Positions 1 through 12,639 of a DNA stretch of 64,000 bases are shown here, in pieces. The stretch's first letter is position 1; every line of letters begins with the position of its first letter. The translations under genes were made by a program, and so were the position numbers. The notes beneath the pieces are model-generated. The model saw nothing but the letters and a program-made list of their open reading frames with translations. It was not told where the DNA came from and ran no database searches. Source of the DNA: Archivesica marissinica (lineage: Eukaryota; Mollusca; Bivalvia; Venerida; Vesicomyidae). The stretch covers positions 41,392,598 through 41,456,597 of the forward strand of contig CM026391.1 of the NCBI GenBank assembly GCA_014843695.1, written 5' to 3'.

Positions 1-934
1 CAAATATCCAATGCACATAAACAAGTGGCATGTGTCCACAATCAAATATCCAATGTACATATCCAATTGACATGCGTACATAATCACATATCCAATGCAC
101 ATATCCAAGACATGTGTACATAATCACATATCAAATGCACATATGAAACTGACATGTGTACATAATCAAGATCCAATGTACATATTCAACTGGCATGTGT
201 ACATAATCACATATCCAATACACATATCCAAGACATGTGTACATAGTCACATATCCAATGCACATATCCAACTGACATGTGTACAAAATCACATATCCAA
301 TGCACATATCCAACTGACATGTGTACATAATCACATATCCAATGTACATATCCAACTGACATGTGTACATACTCACGATCCAATGCACATATCCAACTGA
401 CATGTGTACATAATCACATATCCAATGCACATATCCAAGATATGTGTACATAGTCACATATCCAATGCACATATCCAACTGACATGTGTACATAATCACA
501 TATCCAATGCACATATTCAAGATATGTGTACACAGTCACATATCAAATGCACATATGAAACTGACATATGTACATAATCACATATCCAATGGACATATTC
601 AACTCACATGTGTACATACTCACATATCCAATGCACATATTCAACTGGCATGTGTACATACTCAAGATCCAATGCACATATCCAACTGACATGTGTACAT
701 AATCACATATCCAATACAAATATCCAAGACATGTGTACATAGTCACATATCCAATGCACATATTCAACTGACATGAGTACATAGTCACATATCCAATGTA
801 CATGTTCAACTGGCATGTGTATATATTCAAGATCCAATGCACATATCCAACTGACATGTGTACAAAGTCACATATCCAATGCACATATCCAACTCACATG
901 TGTACATACTCACATATCCAATGCACATATCCAA

Positions 935-1728
935 CTGACATGTGTACATAATCACATATCCAATGTACATATTCAACTGGCATGTGTACATAATCAAGAT
1001 CCAATGCACATATCCAACTGACATGTGTACATATTCACATATCCAATGCACATAACCAACTGACATGTGTACATAATCACATATCCAATGCACATATCCA
1101 ACTAACATGTGTACATAATCAAGATCCAATGCACATATTCAACTGACATGTTTACATAATCACATATCTAATGCACATATCCAACTGACATGTGTACATA
1201 ATCACATATCCAATGCACATATCCAATTGACAAGTGTACATAATCACATATCCAATGCACATATCCAACTGATATGTGTACATAGTCACATATCCAATGC
1301 ACATAGCCAAGTGGCATGTGTACACTATCTAATATCCAATGCACATAGCCAAGTGGCATGTGTACAGAATCAAATATCCAATGCACATAACCAAGTGGCA
1401 TGTGTACACAATCAAATATCCAATGAACATAACCAAGTGGCATGTGTACACAATCAAATATCCAATGCACATAGCCAAGTGGCATGTGTACACAATCAAA
1501 TATCCAATGCACATAATCAAGTGGCATGTGTACACAATCAAATATCCAATTCACATAACCAACTGACATGTGTACCTAATCACATATCCAATGTACTTAT
1601 TCAACTGACATGTGTACATAATCACATATCCAATGTACCTATTCAACTGGTATGTGTACATAATCACATATCCAATGCACATATCCAAGACATGTGTACA
1701 CAATCACATATCCAATGCACATATCCAA
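935..1728 (+). repeat. 794-bp tandem duplication, first unit (19 monomers)
   Basis: The sequence at 939 onward matches 1733 onward almost perfectly. The length fits 19 monomers of 42 bp minus four bases: two CAAGATCC units (one base short each) and one CCAAGACATG unit (two bases short). It includes the diagnostic TTGACAAGTG unit near 1228 and a six-monomer B cluster. The left breakpoint lies between about 911 and 938, within identical canonical sequence. Confidence 0.92.
1300..1566 (+). repeat. B-subfamily cluster
   Basis: About six consecutive monomers have CACATAGCC or CACATAACC followed by AAGTGGCATGTGTACAC and AATCAAATATCC in place of the canonical bases. The cluster contains private changes (ACTATCTAAT, ACAGAATCAAAT, CCAATGAACAT). 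The same series of six with the same changes occurs at 2094-2360, 5390-5656 and 18231-18497, so it was copied as a block. Confidence 0.92.
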
Positions 1729-2522
1729 CTGTCATGTGTACATAATCACATATCCAATGTACATATTCAACTGGCATGTGTACATAATCAAGATCCAATG
1801 CACATATCCAACTGACATGTGTACATATTCACATATCCAATGCACATAACCAACTGACATGTGTACATAATCACATATCCAATGCACATATCCAACTAAC
1901 ATGTGTACATAATCAAGATCCAATGCACATATTCAACTGACATGTTTACATAATCACATATCTAATGCACATATCCAACTGACATGTGTACATAATCACA
2001 TATCCAATGCACATATCCAATTGACAAGTGTACATAATCACATATCCAATGCACATATCCAACTGATATGTGTACATAGTCACATATCCAATGCACATAG
2101 CCAAGTGGCATGTGTACACTATCTAATATCCAATGCACATAGCCAAGTGGCATGTGTACAGAATCAAATATCCAATGCACATAACCAAGTGGCATGTGTA
2201 CACAATCAAATATCCAATGAACATAACCAAGTGGCATGTGTACACAATCAAATATCCAATGCACATAGCCAAGTGGCATGTGTACACAATCAAATATCCA
2301 ATGCACATAATCAAGTGGCATGTGTACACAATCAAATATCCAATTCACATAACCAACTGACATGTGTATCTAATCACATATCCAATGTACATATTCAACT
2401 GACATGTGTACATAATCACATATCCAATGTACCTATTCAACTGGTATGTGTACATAATCACATATCCAATGCACATATCCAAGACATGTGTACACAATCA
2501 CATATCCAATGCACATATCCAA
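1729..2522 (+). repeat. 794-bp tandem duplication, second unit
   Basis: Near-identical to 935-1728. The few differences include GTACCTAATC versus GTATCTAATC near 2367 and TGTACTTATTC versus TGTACATATTC near 2390. The R copies at 4451 and 17291 contain only one unit of this segment, so the duplication arose inside the first R copy after R itself had duplicated. Confidence 0.92.
2094..2360 (+). repeat. B-subfamily cluster, copy in second 794-bp unit
   Basis: Same ordered series of six B monomers as at 1300-1566, including ACTATCTAAT and CCAATGAACAT, exactly 794 bp downstream. Confidence 0.92.
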
Positions 2523-2917
2523 CTGTCATGTGTACATAATCACATATCCAATGTACACATTCAACTGGCATGTGTACATAATCACATATCCAATGCACAT
2601 ATCCAACTGACATGTGTACATAATCACATATCCAATGCACAAATCCAACTCACATGTGTACATAATCACATATCCAATCCAATGCACATAGCCAAGTGGC
2701 ATGTGTACACAATCAAATATCCAATGCACATAACCAACTGACATGTGTACCTAATCACATATTCAATGTACATATTCAACAGGCATGTGTACATAATCAC
2801 ATATCCAATGTAAATATTCAACTAGCATGTGTACATAATCACATATCCAATGCACATATCCAACTGACATTTGTATATAATCACATATCCAATGTACAAA
2901 TCCAAGATATGTGTACA

Positions 2918-3419
2918 TAGTCACATATCCAATGCACATATCCAACTGACATGTGTACATAATCACATATCCAATGCACATATTCAACTGACATATGTAC
3001 ATAGTCACATATCCAATGAAACATATCCAACTGACATGTGTACATACCCACATATCCAATGCACATATCCAAGACATGTGTACACAGTCACATATCCAAT
3101 GCACATATTCAACTGACATGTGTACATACTCACATATCCAATGCACATATTCAACTGGCATGTGTACATAGTCACATATCCAATGCACATATCCAACTGA
3201 CATGTGTACATAATCACATATCCAATGCACATATTCAACTGACATATGTACATAGTCACATATCCAATGAAACATATCCAACTGACATGTATACATACCC
3301 ACATATCCAATGCACATATCCAAGACATGTGTACACAGTCACATATCCAATGCACATATTCAACTGACATGTGTACATACTCACATATCCAATGCACATA
3401 TTCAACTGGCATGTGTACA
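2918..3419 (+). repeat. 251-bp tandem duplication (six monomers), two units
   Basis: Units are 2918-3168 and 3169-3419. Both contain the diagnostic TGAAACAT insertion (near 3017 and 3268), TACATACCCACAT and ACATATGTAC. The length equals six monomers plus one inserted base minus two for a CCAAGACATG unit. Only one unit is present in the copies near 6314 and 19113, so this event is specific to the first R copy. Confidence 0.9.
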
Positions 3420-4450
3420 TACTCAAGATCCAATGCACATATCCAACTGACATGTGTACATAATCACATATCCAATGCACATATCCAAGACATGTGTACA
3501 CAGTCACATATCCAATGCACATATTCAACTGACATGTGTACATAGTCACATATCCAATGTACATGTTCAACTGGCATGTGTATATAATCAAGATCCAATG
3601 CACATATCCAACTGACATGTGTACAAAGTCACATATCCAATGTATATATCCAACTGAAATGTGTACATAATCAAGATCCAATGCACATATCCAACTGACA
3701 TGTGTACATTGTCACATATCCAATGCACATATCCAACTGACATGTGTACATACCCACATATCCAATGCACATTTCCAACTGACATGTGTACATAATCACA
3801 TATCCAATGTACATATTCAACTGGCATGTGTACATAATCAAGATCCAATGCACATATCTAACTGACATGTATACATGGTCACATATCCAATGCACATATC
3901 CAACTGACATGTGTACATAATCACATATCCAATGCACATATCCAACTGACATGTGTACATAATCACATATCCAATGTATATATTCAACTGGCATGTGTAC
4001 ATAATCAAGATCCAATGCACATATCCAACTGACATGTGTACATATTGACATATCCAATGCACCTATCCAACTGACATGTGAACATAATCACATATCCAAT
4101 GCACATATCCAACTGACATGTGTACAAAATCACATATCCAATGTACATATTCAACTAGCATGTGTACATAATCAAGATCCAATGCTACATATTCAACTGA
4201 CATGTGTACATAATCACATATCCAATGCACATATCCAACTGACATGTGTACATACTCACATATCAAATGTACATATTCAATTGACATGTGTACATAATCA
4301 AGATCCAATGCACATATTCAACTGACATGTGTACATTATCACATATCCAATGCACATAGCCAACTGACATGTGTACATAATCACATATCCAATGCACATA
4401 TCCAACTGACATGTGTACATAATCATATATCCAATGCACATATCCAAGAC

Positions 4451-7400
4451 ATGTGTACATAATCACGATCCAATGCACATATCCAACTGACATGTGTACA
4501 TAATCACATATCCAATGCACATATCCAAGACATGTGTACATAGTCACATATCCAATGCACATATCCAACTGACATGTGTACATAATCACATATCCAATGC
4601 ACATATTCAAGACATGTGTACACAGTCACATATCCAATGCACATATGAAACTGACATATGTACATAATCACATATCCAATGGACATATTCAACTCACATG
4701 TGTACATACTCACATATCCAATGCACATATTCAACTGGCATGTGTACATACTCAAGATCCAATGCACATATCCAACTGACATGTGTACATAATCACATAT
4801 CCAATACAAATATCCAAGACATGTGTACATAGTCACATATCCAATGCACATATTCAACTGACATGAGTACATAGTCACATATCCAATGCACATATCCAAC
4901 TCACATGTGTATATAATCAAGATCCAATGTACATATCCAACTGACATGTGTACAAAGTCACATATCCAATGCACATATCCAACTCACATGTGTACATACT
5001 CACATATCCAATGCACATATCCAACTGACATGTGTACATAATCACATATCCAATGTACATATTCAACTGGCATGTGTACATAATCAAGATCCAATGCACA
5101 TATCCAACTGACATGTGTACATATTCACATATCCAATGCACATAACCAACTGACATGTGTACATAATCACATATCCAATGCACATATCTAACTAACATGT
5201 GAACATAATCAAGATCCAATGCACATATTCAACTGACATGTTTACATAATCACATATCTAATGCACATATCCAACTGACATGTGTACATAATCACATATC
5301 CAATGCACATATCCAATTGACAAGTGTACATAATCACATATCCAATGCACATATCCAACTGATATGTGTACATAGTCACATATCCAATGCACATAGCCAA
5401 GTGGCATGTGTACACTATCTAATATCCAATGCACATAGCCAAGTGGCATGTGTACAGAATCAAATATCCAATGCACATAACCAAGTGGCATGTGTACACA
5501 ATCAAATATCCAATGAACATAACCAAGTGGCATGTGTACACAATCAAATATCCAATGCACATAGCCAAGTGGCATGTGTACACAATCAAATATCCAATGC
5601 ACATAATCAAGTGGCATGTGTACACAATCAAATATACAATTCACATAACCAACTGACATGTGTACCTAATCACATATCCAATGTACATATTCAACTGACA
5701 TGTGTACATAATCACATATCCAATGTACCTATTCAACTGGTTTGTGTACATAATCACATATCCAATGCACATATCCAAGACATGTGTACATAATCACATA
5801 TCCAATGCACATATCCAACTGTCATGTGTACATAATCACATATCCAATGTACATATTCAACTGGCATGTGTACATAATCACATATCCAATGCACATATCC
5901 AACTGACATGTGTACATAATCACATATCCAATGCACAAATCCAACTCACATGTGTACATAATCACATATCCAATCCAATGCACATAGCCAAGTGGCATGT
6001 GTACACAATCAAATATCCAATGCACATAACCAACTGACATGTGTACCTAATCACATATTCAATGTACATATTCAACAGGCATGTGTACATAATCACATAT
6101 CCAATGTAAATATTCAACTAGCATGTGTACATAATCACATATCCAATGCACATATCCAACTGACATGTGTACCTAATCACATATCCAATGTACAAATCCA
6201 AGATATGTGTACATAGTCACATATCCAATGCACATATCCAACTGACATGTGTACATAATCACATATCCAATGCACATATTCTACTGACATATGTACATAG
6301 TCACATATCCAATGAAACATATCCAACTGACATGTGTACATACCCACATATCCAATGCACATATCCAAGACATGTGTACACAGTCACATATCCAATGCAC
6401 ATATTCAACTGACATGTGTACATACTCACATATCCAATGCACATATTCAACTGGCATGTGTACATACTCAAGATCCAATGCACATATCCAACTGACATGT
6501 GTACATAATCACATATCCAATACACATATCCAAGACCTGTGTACATATTCACATATCCAATGCAGATATTCAACTTACATGAGTATAGTCACATATCCAA
6601 TGTACATGTTCAACTGGCATGTGTATATAATCAAGATCCAATGCACATATCCAACTGACATGTGTACAAATTCACATATCCAATGTACATATCCAACTGA
6701 CATGTGTACATAATCAAGATCCAATGCACATATCCAACTGACATGTGTACATTGTCACATATCCAATGCACATATCCAACTGACATGTGTACATACCCAC
6801 ATATCCAATGCACATTTCCAACTGACATGTGTACATAATCACATATCCAATGTACATATTCAACTGGCATGTGTACATAATCAAGATCCAATGCACATAA
6901 CTAACTGACATGTGTACATGGTCACATATCCAATGCACATATCCAACTGACATGTGTACATAATCACATATCCAATGCACACATCCAACTGACATGTGTA
7001 CATAATCACATATCCAATGTATATATTCAACTGGCATGTGTACATAATCAAGATCCAATGCACATATCCAACTGAAATGTGTACATATTGACATATCCAA
7101 TGCACCTATCCAACTGACATGTGAACATAATCACATATCCAATGCACATATCCAACTGACATGTGTACATAATCACATATCCAATGTACATATTCAACTA
7201 GCATGTGTACATAATCAAGATTCAATGCTACATATTCAACTGACATGTGTACATAATCACATATCCAATGCACATATCCAAATGACATGTGTACATACTC
7301 ACATATCAAATGTACATATTCAACTGACATGTGTACATAATCAAGATCCAATGCACATATTCAACTGACATGTGTACATTATCACATATCCAATGCACAT

Positions 7401-7493
7401 AGCCAACTGACATGTGTACATAATCACATATCCAATGCACATATCCAACTGACATGTGTACATAATCATATATCCAATGCACATATCCAAGAC
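4451..7493 (+). repeat. Higher-order repeat R, copy 2 (about 3,043 bp)
   Basis: This is the direct tandem successor of the copy at 361-4450 but lacks its two internal duplications. Single copies of the B cluster (5390-5656) and of the TGAAACAT variant (near 6314) confirm this. Near 6583 it has GAGTATAGTC where the related copy at 17291-21320 has GAGTACATAGTC, a 2-bp loss private to this copy. Similarity to copy 1 ends near 7493, where the following monomers switch from the CACGATCC type to the ordinary type. Confidence 0.87.
5390..5656 (+). repeat. B-subfamily cluster in R copy 2
   Basis: Same ordered series of B monomers as at 1300-1566, 4,090 bp downstream. It has a private change, AATATACAATTC near 5633, in the last unit. 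Confidence 0.92.
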
Positions 7494-9372
7494 ATGTGTA
7501 CATAGTCACATATCCAATGCACATATCCAACTGACATGTGTACATAATCACCTATCCAATATCCAACTGACATGTGTAAATAATCAATATCCAATGCACA
7601 TATCCAACTTACATGTGTACATAATCACATATCCAATGCACATATCCAAGACATGTGTACATAGTCACATATCCAATGCACATTACTAAGTGGCATGTGT
7701 ACACAATCAAATATCCAATGCACATAACCAACTGACATGTGTACATAGTCACATATCCAATATACATATTCAACTGGCATGTGTACATAATCACATATCC
7801 AATGCACATATCCAACTGACATGCGTACATAATCACATATCCAATGCATATATCCAAGACATGTGTACATAGTCACATATCCAATGCACATATCCAACTG
7901 ACATGTGTACATAATCACATATCCAATGTACGTATTCAACTGGCATGTGTACATAATCACATATCCAATATCCAACTGACATGTGTAAATAATCAATATC
8001 CAATGCACCTATCCAACTGACATGTGTACATAATCACATATCCAATGCACATATCCAAGACATGTATACATAATATCATATCCAATGTACATATTCAACT
8101 GATATGTGTACATAATCAAGATCCAATGCACATATCCAAATGACATGTGTACATAGTCACATATCCATTGCAAATAACCAACTGACATGTGTAAATAATC
8201 AAATATCCAATGCACATAGCCAAGTGGCATTTGTCCACAATCAAATATCCAATGCACATATCCAACTGACATGTGTACATAATCACATATCCAATGCACA
8301 TATCCAAGACAAGTGTACATAGTCACATATCCAATGCACATATCCAACTGACATGTGTACATAATCACATATCCCATGCACATATTCAAGACATGTGTAC
8401 ATAATCACATATCCAATGGACATATTCAACTGACATGTGTATATACTCACATATCCAATGCACATATTCAACTGGCATGTGTACATACTCAAGATCCAAT
8501 GCACATATCCAACTGACATGTGTGCATAATCAAGATCAAATGCACATATCCAACTGACATGTGTACATGGTCACATATCCAATGCACATATCCAACTGAC
8601 ATGTGTACATAATCACATATCCAATGCACATATCCAACTGACATGTGTACATAATCACATATCCAATGTACATATTCAACTGGCATGTGTACATAATCAC
8701 GATCCAATGCATATATCCAACTGACATGTGTACATATTGACATATCCAATGCACATATCCAACTGACATGTGAACATAATCACATATCTAATGCACATAT
8801 CCAACTGACATGTGTACATTATCAAGATCCAATGCATATATTCAACTGACATGTGTACACAATCAAGATCCAATGCACATATCCAACTGACATGTGTACA
8901 TAATCAATATCCAATGCACATATCCCTGACATGTGTACATAATCACATATCCAATGCACATATCCAACTGACATGTGTACATAGTCACATATCCAATATA
9001 CATATTCAACTGGCATGTGTACATAATCACATATCCAATGCACATATCCAACTGACATGTGTACATAGTCACATATCCAATATACATATTCAACTGGCAT
9101 GTGTACATAATAACATATCCAATGCACATATCCAACTGACATGCGTACATAGTCACAAATCCAATGCACATATCCAACTGACATGTGTACAAAATCACAT
9201 ATCCAATGTACATATTCAACTGGAATGTGTACATAGTAACATATCCAATGCACATATCCAACTGACATGTGTACATAATCATATATCCAATGTACATATT
9301 CAGCTGGCATTTGTACATAGTCACATATCCAATGCACATATCCAACTGACAGGTGTACATAATCAATATCCA
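7494..9372 (+). repeat. Mosaic stretch between families R and T
   Basis: Satellite only. It contains shortened units in which CCAATGCACATATCC has lost six bases to become CCAATATCC (near 7556 and 7969), TGTAAATAATCAATATCC units, and a run at about 8940-9372 with TGCGTACATAGTCACAAATCC and TCAGCTGGCAT. That run recurs near 26960-27212 and 45340-45593. The part to about 8520 is repeated at 20290-21320. Confidence 0.85.
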
Positions 9373-10737
9373 ATGCACATATCCAACTGACATGTGTACA
9401 TAATCACATATCCAATGCACATATCCAAGACATGTATACATAATATCATATCCAATGTACATATTCAACTGATATGTGTACATAATCAAGATCCAATGCA
9501 CATATCCAAATGACATGTGTACATAGTCACATATCCATTGCAAATAACCAACTGATCTGTGTAAATAATCAAATATCCAATGCACATAGCCAAGTGGCAT
9601 GTGTCCACAATCAAATATCCAATGCACATATCCAACTGACATGTGTACATAATCACATATCCAATGCACATATCCAAGACATGTGTACATAGTCACATAT
9701 CCAATGCACATATCCAACTGACATGTGTACATAATCACATATCCCATGCACATATTCAAGACATGTGTACATAATCACATATCCAATGGACATATTCAAC
9801 TGACATGTGTACATACTCACATATCCAAAGCACATATTCAACTGGCATGTGTACATACTCAAGATCCAATGCACATATCCAACTGACATGTATACATAAT
9901 CACATATCCAATACACATATCCAAGACATGTGTACATAGTCACATATCCAATGCACATATTCAACTGACATGAGTACATAGTCACATATCCAATGTACAT
10001 GTTCAACTGGCATGTGTATATAATCAAGATCCAATGCACATATCCAACTGACATGTGTACAATGTCACATATCCAATGCACATATCCAACTCACATGTGT
10101 ACATACTTACATATCCAATGCACATATCCAACTGACATGTGTACATAATCACATATCCAATGTACATAGTCAACTGGCATGTGTACATAATCAAGATCCA
10201 ATGCACATATCCAACTGACATGTGTGCATATTCACATATCCAATGCACATAACCAACTGACATGTGTACATAATCACATATCCAATGCACATATCCAACT
10301 AACATGTGTATATAATCAAGATCCAATGCACATATTCAACTGACATGTGTACATAATCACATATCCAATGCACATATCCAACTGACATGTGTACATAATC
10401 ACATATCCAATACACATATCCATCTGACATGTGTACTTAATCACATATCCAATGCACATATCCAACTGACATGTGTACATAATCACATATCCAATGCACA
10501 TATCCAATTGACAAGTGTACATAATCACATATCCAATGCACATATCCAACTGATATGTGTACACGGTCACATATCCAATGCACATAACCAAGTGGCCTGT
10601 GTACACAATCAAATATCCAATGCACATAACCAAGTGGCCTGTGTACACAATAAAATATCCAATGCACATATCCAACTGACATGTGTACATAATCATATAT
10701 CCAATGTACATATTCAGCTGGCATTTGTACATAGTCA
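9373..10737 (+). repeat. Repeat family T, copy at 9.4-10.7 kb
   Basis: Ordered markers are ATACATAATATCATATCC, CCAAATGACATG, CCATTGCAAATAACC, GTGTCCACAATC, ATCCCATGCAC, ACATGAGTACATAG, TGTACATGTTCAACTGG and ACAATGTCACAT. The same order recurs from 12918 (3,545 bp away at 9486 and 13031), 15337, 23860 and 41290, and in part at 8009, 20810 and 27215. Confidence 0.87.
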
Positions 10738-11235
10738 CATATCCAATGCACATATCCAACTGACATGTGAACATAATCACATATCTAATGCACATATCCA
10801 ACTGACATGTGTACATTATCAAGATCCAATGCATATATTCAACTGACATGTGTACACAATCAAGATCCAATGCACATATCCAACTGACATGTGTACATAT
10901 TGACATATCCAATGCACATATCCAACTGACATGTGAACATAATCACATATCTAATGCACATATCCAACTGACATGTGTACATTATCAAGATCCAATGCAT
11001 ATATTCAACTGACATGTGTACACAATCAAGATCCAATGCACATATCCAACTGACATGTGTACATATTGACATATCCAATGCACATATCCAACTGACATGT
11101 GAACATAATCACATATCTAATGCACATATCCAACTGACATGTGTACATTATCAAGATCCAATGCATATATTCAACTGACATGTGTACACAATCAAGATCC
11201 AATGCACATATCCAACTGACATGTGTACATAATCA
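10738..11235 (+). repeat. 166-bp tetramer repeated three times
   Basis: Units are 10738-10903, 10904-11069 and 11070-11235. Each holds four monomers: one with ACATGTGAACATAATC and ATCTAATGCAC, one with GTACATTATCAAGATCC, one with TGCATATATTC and ACACAATCAAGATCC, and one ending in ACATATTGACAT. The length is four times 42 minus two for the two CAAGATCC units. A single related unit is present near 8750-8900, a plausible source. Confidence 0.93.
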
Positions 11236-11386
11236 CATATCCAATGCACATATCCAACTGACATGTGTACATAATCACATATCCAATGCACATATCCAAC
11301 TGACATGTGTACATAATCACATATCCAATGCACATATCCAACTGACATGTGTACATAATCACATATCCAATGCACATATCCAACTG
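11219..11386 (+). repeat. Four perfect consecutive canonical 42-bp monomers (reference unit)
   Basis: Monomers at 11219-11260, 11261-11302, 11303-11344 and 11345-11386 are identical, so this is the best reference for the family. Each carries the palindromes ACATGT and TGTACA, one CATGTG and one CCAAT. The unit before (11178-11218) is a 41-bp CAAGATCC variant, and the unit after has CAATATCC. The same pure tetrameric run occurs at 38365-38532. Confidence 0.97.
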
Positions 11387-11990
11387 ACATGTGTACATAA
11401 TCAATATCCAATGCACATATCCAACTGACATGTGTACATAATCACATATCCAATGCACATATCCAACTGACATGTGTACATAATCACATATCCAATGCAC
11501 ATATCCAACTGACATGTGTACATAATCACATATCCAATGCACATATCCAAGACATGTGTACATAGTCACATATCCAATGCACATATCCAACTGACATGTG
11601 TACATAATCACATATCCAATGCACATATCCAACTGACATGTGTACATAATCACATATCCAATGCACATATCCAACTGACATGTGTACACAATCACATATC
11701 CAATGTACATATCCAACTGACATGTGTACATAATCACATATCCAATGCACATATCCAACTGACATGTGTACATAATCACATATCCAATGTACATATTCAA
11801 CTGGCATGTGTACATAGTCACATATCCAATGCACATATCCAACTGACATGTGTACATAATCACATATCCAATGCACATATCCAACTGACATGTGTACATA
11901 ATCACATATCCAATGCACATATCCAAGACATGTGTACATAGTCACATATCCAATGCACATATCCAACTGACATGTGTACATAATCACATA
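11219..11990 (+). repeat. Homogeneous canonical stretch
   Basis: About 18 monomers are close to the canonical sequence. Few changes are visible: a CAATATCC unit near 11402, a 40-bp CCAAGACATG unit near 11548 and another near 11925, and a few TGTACATATTC units. Compared with the variant-rich flanks this stretch is markedly uniform. That suggests recent local amplification or conversion of the canonical type. It ends where the indel-rich patch at 11990 begins. Confidence 0.85.
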
Positions 11991-12450
11991 TCCAATGGCA
12001 TATTCACTGGCTGTGTACATACCAAGATCCAATCACATATCCAACTGACATGTGTACATAATCACATATCAACACTATCCAAGACATGTGTACATATCAC
12101 ATATCCAATGCACATATTCACTGACATGAGTACATATAACATATCCAGTACATGTTCAACTGGCATGTGTAAACACCAAGCACATATCCAACGACAGTGA
12201 CAAAATCACATTCCATGCACATATCCCAACTCACAGTGTACATACTTACTATCCAAGCACATATCCAACTGACATTGTAATAACACATATCCAATGTACA
12301 TATCCAACTGACATGTGTACATAATCATATCCAATGCACATATCCAACTACATGTGTACATATTCACATATCCAATGCACATATCCACTGACATGTGTAC
12401 ATAATCACATATCCAATGCACATATCCAACTAACATGTGTACATAATCAA
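11990..12450 (+). repeat. Indel-rich, degraded copy of family T
   Basis: Order and markers follow T (ACATGAGTACATA, TACATGTTCAACTGG, CTCACAGTGTACATACTTAC), but single bases are missing every 10 to 30 positions, for example GGCATATTCACTGGCTGTG near 12000 and TGTAAACACCAAGCAC near 12170. No other T copy has these losses, and they break the monomer register. They look like unpolished long-read errors rather than biological decay, because flanking monomers are intact. Confidence 0.8.
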
Positions 12451-12639
12451 TATCCAATGCACATATTCAACTGACATGTGTACATAATCACATATCCAAT
12501 GCACATATCCAACTGACATGTGTACATAATCACATATCCAATACACATATCCAACTGACATGTGTACATAATCACATATCCAATGCACATATCCAACTGA
12601 CATGTGTACATAATCACATATCCAATGCACATATCCAAT

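Larger units (their letters stand above)
361..4450 (+). repeat. Higher-order repeat R, copy 1 (about 4,090 bp)
   Basis: Variant monomers between 361 and 4450 reappear in the same order starting at 4451. Corresponding positions are 4,090 apart at the left end (486 and 4576; 1168 and 5258), 3,296 apart in the middle (1962 and 5258; 2871 and 6167) and 3,043 apart at the right end (3588 and 6631; 4063 and 7106). The steps are explained by extra duplications of 794 and 251 bp in this copy and a 2-bp loss in copy 2 near 6583. Boundaries are good to about 20 bp. Confidence 0.88.

Noticed and set aside
8863..9759. A 298-codon minus-strand reading frame as a real repeat protein
   Set aside because: It is purely periodic with no unique ends. 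Overlapping frames on the other strand are equally open, and the frame shifts whenever a 40- or 41-bp monomer occurs. All other frames in the window have the same nature.
10904..10960. Hairpins from ATGTG and CACAT as RNA genes or terminators
   Set aside because: Five-base inverted repeats occur in every monomer by virtue of its composition. Nothing marks a transcription unit, and no tRNA or rRNA feature is recognisable.
11990..12450. A transposon or unique insertion breaking the array
   Set aside because: On reading, every segment still aligns with family T monomers. Only single bases are missing, with no inserted sequence, target-site duplication or terminal repeats.
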